From Janthinobacterium sp. UMAB-56 (GTDB lineage: Bacteria > Pseudomonadota > Gammaproteobacteria > Burkholderiales > Burkholderiaceae_D): 59,351 nucleotides of DNA. Of the stretch, positions 54,301-59,351 are shown one piece after another. The notes under the pieces were generated by a model. That model was not told the DNA's origin, did not search any database, and worked only from the letters and a program-made list of their open reading frames with translations. Position numbers and translations under genes: made by a program. Where the stretch lies: positions 1-59,351 of the forward strand of contig NZ_LT607667.1 in assembly GCF_900095265.1 (NCBI RefSeq), written 5' to 3'. Each line of letters opens with the position of its first letter. Position 1 is the stretch's first letter.

Positions 54301-54547
54301 GATTTTGACCCTGCTGGTCGTGCCGACCTTCTATGACAGCATCGAAATCGCCCGTGATGGCGCCGTGGCCAAGTTCCACCGCCGCGCCGCGCGCATGCCG
54401 GTGGCCGTGGCCATGATACTGACCCTGCTTGAATGCGTGCTGACCCTGCTGCTGGTGCGCTTCGTCTATCGCATGTTGAAAAAGGCCGTGTTGTTTCTGA
54501 TGGGACGCCGCGCGCCGAAAGCGGTGTCGGTCAGCCTGCAAAAATAA
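51326..54547 (+). CDS. RND-family (HAE1) efflux pump permease
   Basis: A 1073-residue inner membrane pump with the AcrB-type layout: 12 membrane segments and two large periplasmic loops (~40-335 and ~560-865). The N-terminus FLSDFSIKRPTATIVL and the membrane motif GVLIDDAIVVREN, with the paired aspartates of the proton relay, are diagnostic. It exports drugs or other hydrophobic compounds in antiport with protons. It forms an operon with the adaptor and ends before a strong terminator. Confidence 0.93.
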   Translation: MFLSDFSIKRPTATIVLILAMMCVGLLALKKLRVNQNPDVEVPFIVVSIPYPGASPDTVEREVVNRLEKSLQSISGVTEVNSDSNEGSASIFLKFSFNTNLIEASDNIRNAIAAVRYKLPTEMREPILQRIDPAAEPIMQLALSSNSQSHAEISRLAEDVLSDRFRTVDGVALVNVGGSLKRELSVLLRAEKLREYNVSVSDVVTALRNQNTNAPVGKVRGILDEKSIRLVGRIESPADFEKVVIKRRGEEIVRLAQVATIQDGFAEVNSLSMRSGKPNVGMSITRVRDASTVSVANKIRDMVAEINKTLPKGTILQVTRDGGENAQHSLNNVIESLVLGAVLTIFVVYAFLNSWRSTLITALSLPTSVIAAFIAVWLCGFTLNFMTLLGLSLAIGVLIDDAIVVRENIVRHMQMGKDRRTAALEGTAEIGMAVAATTFSIIAVFIPVAFMPGISGEWFRPFALTVTCSVLVSLGISFTLDPMLSAYWGDPVEEHSAPKKGIGRVLEKFNHWFDHQADRYGRVIAWALHHRRWMAVIAFGSLVGAIALHATHGGTSFLPASDSGNLMINVRTPSSSSIEYSRLKLEAAAVLARTLPETKDTNSSINAGGGRVYVDIGKRNTRKRSAKEIAVELREKMSRLVGAEYVVQDDLSNGSQKPIQVEFTGPDSRKLMAITNAYMDKLRAIPGAVDVGLSEQDPKNELQIELNRGLANSMGISVNDAAQSLRVAFAGVEVGDWVDPTGETRDVAVRLHPDDRVASENIERLPISVTGTSQMVPLDQIATITMGKGPSGIEHKNGKRTITVSANAQGRSNGEVTTDAMKLAKSIDFPPGYGLALGGAGQDQQELFTEMLIALVMGIGLMYLILVMQFGSFTAPVAVMMSLPLSLIGVVVALVITNNTLNLMSFIGIIMLMGLVAKNAILLLDAARKREEEGHGREDALMYAGRMRLRPILMTTFALIAGMFPVALGLGEGGEFYRPLAIAIIGGTITSTILTLLVVPTFYDSIEIARDGAVAKFHRRAARMPVAVAMILTLLECVLTLLLVRFVYRMLKKAVLFLMGRRAPKAVSVSLQK

Positions 54548-54585
54548 GTCTCGCCAGCTTCTGCTGCGTAGTACTTGTGCCAAAT

Positions 54586-54615
54586 CAAAGAGCCTTCTTC
54601 GGAAGGCTCTTTGTC
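54586..54615 (+). terminator. Terminator after the RND operon
   Basis: AAAGAGCCTTC and GAAGGCTCTTT form an 11-bp stem with a short loop; T-rich on the plus strand. Confidence 0.85.
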
Positions 54616-54639
54616 GTTTGAGGCAGGGCCGTCGAGGCG

Positions 54640-54840
54640 CTTTTTAGCGGCTGTCTGGCGCTGCTGTGCACGGGCAGGCGGTCGAGGAGCGCAGGCGCTC
54701 GTCGGCCACCACGGAGCGCACGCCGTCCGCATCGCTGCGTGCCAGCATGGCTTGCGCCGTCTGCTGTGCCCGCAATTACGGCGAACACAGCACGACGCTC
54801 GGTTGTTGTGATGGGGGAGGGTGGCGAACCAGTCGCGCCG
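54640..54840 (-). pseudogene. Relic of a histidine phosphatase family gene
   Basis: The 305-base spacer between the RND operon and tcyP, read on the minus strand, holds pieces of a histidine-phosphatase (phosphoglycerate mutase-like) protein: DWFATLP in one frame, then PSQQPSVVLCSP in the next, a TAA at 54776-54778 where the family has tyrosine, then LRAQQTAQAML and VVADERLR. One frameshift and one stop break it, and the N-terminal RHG segment is missing. It is not expected to be functional. This rests on my recognition of the family pattern. Confidence 0.55.
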
Positions 54841-54852
54841 CTGCTAGCGGAC

Positions 54853-56253
54853 TTAAGCGGCGTGTTCCGCTTCGTCCAGGTCGGGCGCGTCGTCGCTGTT
54901 GTAGACGGCCAGGTCGGTTTCGCCCATGACCCGGCTGGTGACGGTGCCGGCCGTAATCGAGCCGCTCACGTTGAGGGCCGTGCGGCCCATGTCGATCAAC
55001 GGTTCGACGGAGATCAGCAAGCCGGCCAGCGCGACGGGCAAGTCCATGGCCGACAGCACGATCAGGGCGGCAAACGTGGCGCCGCCGCCCACGCCGGCCA
55101 CGCCGACGGAACCGATGGTGATGATGGCCAGCAAGGGCAGCAGGAAGCTGACGGTGAACGGGTCGACGCCGACGGTGGGGGCGATCATCACGGCCAGCAT
55201 GGCCGGGTAGATGCCGGCGCAGCCATTCTGGCCGATGGTCGAACCGAATGAGGCGGCGAAGTTGGCGATGCCTTCCGGCGTGCCCAGGCGCTGGGTTTGC
55301 GTCTGCACGCTCATCGGGATCGAGCCGGCGCTGGTGCGCGAGGTGAAGGCGAAAGCCAGCACGGGGAAGACTTTTTTCACGAAGCGCAGCGGGTTCAGGC
55401 CGACGCCGGCGATGATGGCTAGGTGCACCAGGAACATCAGGATCAGCGCGCTGTACGAGGCGACGACGAAGTTGATCAATTTCAAAATGTCCGTGTAGCT
55501 CGACGAGGCTACCACTTCAAACATCAGCGCGAACACGCCGTAGGGCGTCAGGCGCAGCACCAGGGTGACCATGCGCATGACGATGGCGTGCGCCACTTTC
55601 ATGAAGCTTTCGAAAGAGGCAAAGATTTCCGGTTTCTTCGCCGCGATGCCCGTGGCCGAGATGCCGATGAAGATGGAAAACACCACCACGGCGATGGTCG
55701 ACGTCTTGCGCGCGCCCGTCATGTCGAGGAAGGGGTTGGTCGGCACGAAGCTGACCAGCAGTTTCGGCAGCGACAGGGCTTTCGCTGTTTCCAGCGAACC
55801 TTGCAGCTGCACGCCGCGCGCCACTTCGGCGGCGCTGGACGTCAGTCCGACAGCCGTCAGGCCGAACAGCTTGGCCATCAAAATGCCCAGCGCGGCGGCG
55901 ATGGTGGTGGTGATGAGCAGGGTGCCGATGGTCAGCGCGCTGATCTTGCCGAGGGAGCTGGCGTCCTTGAGTTTCAGGATAGCGGAAATGATGGAGACCA
56001 TGATCAGCGGCATGATGATCATTTGCAGCAGTTTTACGTAGCCGCTGCCGACGATGTCGACGTATTCATTGGTGCCCGCGATGATGGGCGAACCGGCGCC
56101 ATACAGCGCTTGCGCGGCCGCGCCCAGCAGCACGCCCAGGCCCAGGCCCGTGAAGACGCGCACGGTAAATGTCGCGTGTTTGCGTTGCTGCTGGAACATG
56201 AAAGCGAAGACGATCAGCGCAACGAGCAGGTTCAGGATGATGTTAATTGCCAT
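54853..56253 (-). CDS. tcyP: L-cystine/dicarboxylate:cation symporter (TcyP-like)
   Basis: A 466-residue inner membrane symporter of the DAACS family, with eight or so hydrophobic segments and two hairpins. Segments IIMPLIMVSIISAILKL, the serine-rich TSRTSAGSIPMSVQTQTQRLG and the ASFGSTIGQNGCAGIYPAM region fit TcyP/YdjN-type cystine transporters, rather than DctA. It would import cystine or related amino acids with a cation. It stands alone, preceded by a 277-base spacer in which I recognise no regulatory element. Confidence 0.85.
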   Translation of the reverse strand: MAINIILNLLVALIVFAFMFQQQRKHATFTVRVFTGLGLGVLLGAAAQALYGAGSPIIAGTNEYVDIVGSGYVKLLQMIIMPLIMVSIISAILKLKDASSLGKISALTIGTLLITTTIAAALGILMAKLFGLTAVGLTSSAAEVARGVQLQGSLETAKALSLPKLLVSFVPTNPFLDMTGARKTSTIAVVVFSIFIGISATGIAAKKPEIFASFESFMKVAHAIVMRMVTLVLRLTPYGVFALMFEVVASSSYTDILKLINFVVASYSALILMFLVHLAIIAGVGLNPLRFVKKVFPVLAFAFTSRTSAGSIPMSVQTQTQRLGTPEGIANFAASFGSTIGQNGCAGIYPAMLAVMIAPTVGVDPFTVSFLLPLLAIITIGSVGVAGVGGGATFAALIVLSAMDLPVALAGLLISVEPLIDMGRTALNVSGSITAGTVTSRVMGETDLAVYNSDDAPDLDEAEHAA

Positions 56254-56530
56254 GAAGGGGCCTTATCTTGGTTTTATTCGAGACTGCAGAGAGCATGAGA
56301 ACTTTACTACAAGTAATTGCTGCCCCAGCCCGGGGCGAAAGGGCAAGCACTGTACAGGACTATGGGGGCGTTTTGCGCAATACCGCTGCGAATATTACGC
56401 TATATAAATATGCTGCACAGGCATAAGCGCAGATATAGGTCTGCCGGACGATTGTGAAAAGGAAGATTTCATGCCAGCATGGTACGTTTGTTCGTTTGCT
56501 AATCTGGCGTGCTATTTTTTAAGGAAAAAG

Positions 56531-56908
56531 ATGAATGCTTTAACGGAAGCTCAAGTACTCGATGCGGAAGAGCGCTTGCGCCTGGCCATGATGGCCTCCG
56601 ATGTGGCTGTACTAAATGCGTTGCTGGCCGACGACTTGTTGTTCACCAATCACCTGGGGCACTTGCTGAGCAAGCATGCGGACCTGGCCGCACACGAGCA
56701 GCGTTTGCTGACCATCACCGATCTGCGCGCCTCCGAGCGCCATGTGCGCGTCAATGGCCAAGTGGCCGTGGTCTCCGTGCACATGCAATTGACGGGCAGT
56801 TATCACGACGTGGAAACGCATGGCGACTTCCGTTTTACGCGCGTATGGGCGCAGAATGCGACCGGCGCGCTGCAAGTGATCGCCGCCCATTCGGGCGTCG
56901 TGGCATAG
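56531..56908 (+). CDS. NTF2-like (SnoaL/DUF4440) small protein
   Basis: A 125-residue single-domain protein of the NTF2-like fold, pattern of DUF4440: ADDLLFTNHLGHLLSKHADL, then RVNGQVAVVSVHMQLTGSY and FRFTRVWAQ near the end. Such proteins bind small hydrophobic ligands or act as small enzymes; the role here is unknown. ATG 56531 follows AAGGAAAAAG. It is followed at 10 bases by a membrane protein gene. Confidence 0.85.
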   Translation: MNALTEAQVLDAEERLRLAMMASDVAVLNALLADDLLFTNHLGHLLSKHADLAAHEQRLLTITDLRASERHVRVNGQVAVVSVHMQLTGSYHDVETHGDFRFTRVWAQNATGALQVIAAHSGVVA

Positions 56909-56918
56909 GAGTGGTTGA

Positions 56919-57308
56919 GTGGATCATCGTTCCAAAGGGCAGTTGTTTGAAGCTGTCATCGCCGCTGGTCCGGCCACCCTGGCCATCACGGCCGGCTACC
57001 CCGTGCTGCTGTACCACCTGGTGCGCAGCTGGGCCGACGCCCCGGGCGCGAATGCCCTGGCCGCGCTATTGCTGACGGGGGGCTTGTGGGCCTTGCTGGA
57101 ATTCTGGCGCATCGCCCTGGCAACGGTGGCGCGCAAGGCGTATGCGTTCAATTGGCGCTTCTGGCTGGCCATCGCCGGTTTTCTTGCCTGCTTCGTGCGC
57201 TTCGTGCCGGACATGCCGGCCGGACTGATGCTGCTGTTGCTGGTACTGCCGGCGCTGGCGTGGACGCATTTCATCTTGTTGCAGGTCAAGCGGCCAACCA
57301 ATCTCTAG
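56919..57308 (+). CDS. Small multi-pass membrane protein of unknown function
   Basis: A 129-residue protein with about four hydrophobic segments (~15-35, 43-65, 78-96, 100-122). The start is GTG 56919 after AGGAG. I do not recognise its family. It is probably co-transcribed with the NTF2-like gene. Confidence 0.75.
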   Translation: MDHRSKGQLFEAVIAAGPATLAITAGYPVLLYHLVRSWADAPGANALAALLLTGGLWALLEFWRIALATVARKAYAFNWRFWLAIAGFLACFVRFVPDMPAGLMLLLLVLPALAWTHFILLQVKRPTNL

Positions 57309-57311
57309 GAT

Positions 57312-57914
57312 TTATTCCGTGCTGTCTTCCACTTTCAGCCAGGCGATCCGTCCATTGCCCGCCTCATGCAGATGGGCCAGCAGGGCGGTGGCAGCCGATT
57401 CAGGCAGGCTGAAGTCGAACAGCACGGCCTCGCTGTGTGCCACGTTCAGCAGGGTGGCGCCGGCGCCATCGAGCTCGCGGCGCAGCATGCCTTCCATCGC
57501 ATATGGCAGCGTGCAGCGCAGGGTGCGCTGGCGCACGATGGCCGTTTTTTCCGCCTGCAATAGGGCCTGCGCCACACTATCCGTGTAGGCGCGCACCAGG
57601 CCGCCCGCGCCCAGCTTGATCCCGCCGAAGTAACGCACCACGGTCGCCAGCACGCCTTCCAGGTCCTGGTGGCGCAGCACGTCGAGCATGGGCCGCCCGG
57701 CCGTGCCGCTCGGTTCGCCATCATCGACGGCCGCCGACTGCCCGCCCGCCAGCAGGGCCCAGCACACATGGCAGGCGCCCGGATGCTGCGCCTTCAAGTC
57801 ATTGACCACCTGCTGCGCGCTGGCGCGGTCCGTCATCGGCTGCACACAGCCGATGAAACGGCTTTTCTTGATGATCAGTTCGCTGTGGACGGGGGTGGCA
57901 ATGGTAAACGGCAT
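57312..57914 (-). CDS. YigZ/IMPACT family protein
   Basis: A 200-residue protein of the YigZ/IMPACT family: N-terminal UPF0029 domain with KKSRFIGCVQP and the DDGEPSGTAGRPML signature, then RYFGGIKLGAGGLVRAY and a C-terminal DUF1949-like domain. Members are linked to translation or nucleotide binding, with no settled biochemical role. ATG 57914 gives the family start; the longer upstream frame is a shadow. It converges on the membrane protein gene. Confidence 0.92.
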   Translation of the reverse strand: MPFTIATPVHSELIIKKSRFIGCVQPMTDRASAQQVVNDLKAQHPGACHVCWALLAGGQSAAVDDGEPSGTAGRPMLDVLRHQDLEGVLATVVRYFGGIKLGAGGLVRAYTDSVAQALLQAEKTAIVRQRTLRCTLPYAMEGMLRRELDGAGATLLNVAHSEAVLFDFSLPESAATALLAHLHEAGNGRIAWLKVEDSTE

Positions 57915-57982
57915 GGCGGATGCGAAGGCGGGCAAAGCAGCATGATAGAGGAAATGCGCGCCGGGTACGAGCCTGTGCCCGC

Positions 57983-58240
57983 TCACGCGGCGGGGCGGGC
58001 CACCAGTTCGCTCAGCGCTGCGTCGCGCACTTGCACAATGTCGAACAGTCCCAGCGCGTGCAGGGCGGGCAGGGCGTCGAGGATGTCGCGCTCGGCAATG
58101 GTCCGTTCTGCGACGCTGGCGGTCTCGTCCAGCCACAGCCTGGCATTGGCGAGGAAGGCAGCCACCGTGCCCTTGCGCACGGTGACGCCATTGAACTGGC
58201 CCTGGTTTTGTTGATCGGCTAATACGTCTTCTGCACGCAT
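57983..58240 (-). CDS. Small unknown soluble protein
   Basis: An 85-residue, probably soluble protein (MRAEDVLADQQNQGQF to ELVARPAA). The sequence has non-random features (VTVRKGTVAAFLANARLWL and DALPALHALGLFDIVQ) and an AGGAGCT ribosome binding site before its ATG, so it looks like a real gene. The family is not recognised. It is divergent from the AraC regulator gene, with about 66 bases between starts. Confidence 0.65.
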   Translation of the reverse strand: MRAEDVLADQQNQGQFNGVTVRKGTVAAFLANARLWLDETASVAERTIAERDILDALPALHALGLFDIVQVRDAALSELVARPAA

Positions 58241-58306
58241 GATGAGCTCCTGAACGATGGAAAGATTCCACTGTATGATGGCGGGATTGTCTTGCCTGCG
58301 TTGTTT

Positions 58307-59143
58307 ATGTCATTCAATACGTCAAATCCGCCAATCTTGCCCACGCAGTCGCTGCCGTTGCGTGCCATACGCATTGCACAGCCGCAGGAACGGGTGACGG
58401 CGGCGCATCGCCATGCCAGCGGCCAGTTGTTCGGCGCCATGCGGGGCTTGCTTTCCGTTGCTGCCGACAGCGGGCAGTGGGTGGTGCCGGCCAGCCATTG
58501 CGTGTGGATGCCGCCCCACCACGTCCATGCGCTGCGTTCGCATGGCCCGTTTGCGGGCTGGAGCGTGTATGTGGACGAAGCCAGTTGCGCCAGCTTGCCT
58601 GCGGCGCCTTGCGTGATGCGCGTCTCGGGTTTGCTGCGCGAAGCGGTGGACCGTGCCAGCAGCTGGGGCGATGGTGCGCTGCAGGCACTAGACGAGCGGC
58701 AGGCCCGGGTGGCGGGCGTGATCCTCGACGAGATCGCCGCCACGCTGCACGAGCCCTTCGGCTTGCCCTTGCCCACGGACCCGCGCCTGCTGCGCGTGGC
58801 GCGCGCCATGCTCGATGACCTAGCCGACGAGCGGGGCGTGGAAGCGTTGGCCGCCTGGGCCGGCGTGTCGCCGCGCACCCTGGCGCGCCGTTTCACGAGC
58901 GAGACGGGCTTCACGCCCTCGGCCTGGCGCCAACGCGCCCGCATCCTGCGCGCCCTGGAACTATTGGCTGCCGGCCAGCCCGTGACAAATATTGCGCTGG
59001 ACCTGGGCTACGACAACGTCAGCGCCTTTATTGCCATGTTCAAGCGGGTGATGGGAGTGACGCCGGGCAGGTATGGGGAGCAGGTGGAATTGTTGCCGCG
59101 CAAAAACAAAAAAGCCAACCGCGAACGGTTGGCTTCTTCATAG
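58307..59143 (+). CDS. AraC-family transcriptional regulator
   Basis: A 278-residue regulator with an N-terminal cupin-type effector domain (~25-130; HRHASGQLFGAMRGLL, WMPPHHVHALRSHG) and a C-terminal double helix-turn-helix (~175-270; LAAWAGVSPRTLARRFTSETGFTPSAWRQR, then IALDLGYDNVSAFIAMFKR). ATG 58307 is chosen over a TTG five codons upstream. Its target could be the divergent small gene or a distant operon. The last codons overlap a terminator-like hairpin. Confidence 0.9.
   Translation: MSFNTSNPPILPTQSLPLRAIRIAQPQERVTAAHRHASGQLFGAMRGLLSVAADSGQWVVPASHCVWMPPHHVHALRSHGPFAGWSVYVDEASCASLPAAPCVMRVSGLLREAVDRASSWGDGALQALDERQARVAGVILDEIAATLHEPFGLPLPTDPRLLRVARAMLDDLADERGVEALAAWAGVSPRTLARRFTSETGFTPSAWRQRARILRALELLAAGQPVTNIALDLGYDNVSAFIAMFKRVMGVTPGRYGEQVELLPRKNKKANRERLASS
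59112..59136 (+). terminator. Terminator overlapping the end of the AraC gene
   Basis: AAGCCAACC and GGTTGGCTT form a 9-bp stem with a 6-base loop just before the AraC stop codon, with a short T/C-rich tail. It also lies 3' of the minus-strand tRNA-Lys, so on the minus strand (tail AAAAAA read as T) it may be the tRNA terminator. Confidence 0.7.
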
Positions 59144-59147
59144 CATT

Positions 59148-59223
59148 TGGTAGGCCGTGCGGGATTCGAACCTGCGACCAACGGATTAAAAGTCCGCTGC
59201 TCTACCAGCTGAGCTAACGACCC
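59148..59223 (-). tRNA. tRNA-Lys (anticodon TTT)
   Basis: Read on the minus strand this 76-base sequence folds as a tRNA: acceptor GGGTCGT with ACGGCCT, D arm AGCTCAGCTGGTAGAGC, anticodon arm CGGACTTTTAATCCG with anticodon TTT, T arm with GGTTCGAATCCC, and an encoded CCA end. Confidence 0.96.
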
Positions 59224-59300
59224 AAAAACTTTTTACAACAACTGCGGTAACGCTGTGCGCTGATGCTTGCCATGGCGGCATGCAACGGACTGCAAATTCT

Positions 59301-59351
59301 TGGTAGGCCGTGCGGGATTCGAACCTGCGACCAACGGATTAAAAGTCCGCT
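59301..59351 (-). tRNA. tRNA-Lys (anticodon TTT), second copy, cut by window end
   Basis: The 51 bases present are identical to the 3' part of the first tRNA-Lys, from CCA through the T arm to the anticodon arm. The 5' part lies beyond the window. The two copies are separated by 77 bases and probably share one transcript. Confidence 0.93.

Noticed and set aside
57983..58222. Plus-strand frame 57920-58222 as the real gene
   Set aside because: The minus-strand 85-residue frame has a better ribosome binding site and a protein-like sequence; the plus-strand frame is rich in Arg/Gly/His without features.
1..59351. CRISPR array, insertion sequences or transposase genes
   Set aside because: No regularly spaced repeats, terminal inverted repeats or transposase motifs were found.

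Overview
The window is a high-GC bacterial chromosome segment that reads like an Oxalobacteraceae (Burkholderiales, Betaproteobacteria) genome, most likely Janthinobacterium or a close relative. That assignment rests on codon and GC character, on the protein sequences as I recognise them, and on gene neighbourhoods such as orn / M48 peptidase / pterin dehydratase / rsgA. It is inference; no database was searched. Genes are dense, mostly single-copy chromosomal functions with several accessory operons. I see no insertion sequences, prophage, CRISPR array or plasmid functions.

Layout. 1-100: the 3' end of a 5S rRNA gene and its terminator, so the window starts at the end of an rRNA operon. 154-4967: an LRR-protein kinase, a nitronate monooxygenase-like protein, YajQ, MurB and the nucleoside phosphorylase PpnP. 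4994-13613: a complete, co-linear Wsp chemosensory system (wspA-B-C-D-E-F-R, minus strand) whose output is a diguanylate cyclase. 13801-16026: argF-argG. 16312-19167: an orphan TPR-GAF histidine kinase. 19338-23275: a small periplasmic protein, the translationally coupled M48 peptidase / PhhB / RsgA operon, and divergent oligoribonuclease, which also clears the c-di-GMP breakdown product pGpG. 23270-25696: a GcvA-like LysR regulator coupled to an unknown gene and facing an EamA transporter. 25811-29754: a Fur-box-preceded haem uptake operon hmuSTUV. 29760-35319: a LysR regulator followed by an EmrB/EmrA/NodT tripartite drug exporter and a coupled unknown gene. 35398-39774: a SEC-C protein, the SrkA kinase and an 811-residue Ala/Glu/Gln-rich coiled-coil protein. 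39952-49233: a ten-gene tellurite-resistance-type (Ter) locus carrying the ATP-grasp / phosphoribosyltransferase / HAD / CitE-like biosynthetic module, a membrane TerC-like protein, TerD, TerA and AIM24-type proteins. 49478-59143: a PAP2-like membrane protein, an RND efflux pair, a decayed histidine phosphatase, a TcyP-like cystine symporter, small proteins, a YigZ protein and an AraC regulator. 59148-59351: two tandem tRNA-Lys(TTT) genes, the second cut by the window end.

How it fits together. Two loci stand out. The Wsp operon is a full surface-sensing pathway: MCP WspA with two CheW adaptors, methyltransferase WspC and methylesterase WspF for adaptation, hybrid kinase WspE, and WspR with intact phospho-acceptor, GGEEF active site and RxxD inhibitory site. 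The Ter locus is the best candidate for incompletely understood biology. Six overlapping genes (ATP-grasp to TerA) look built to make an unknown, probably nucleoside-like, small molecule next to metal-binding TerC/TerD/TerA proteins. A near-perfect 22-bp palindrome lies upstream of terC, and a small membrane protein of unknown function closes the operon. The Ter module has been described by comparative genomics, so the locus is not new as such; its chemistry, its control and the terminal membrane protein are the open parts.
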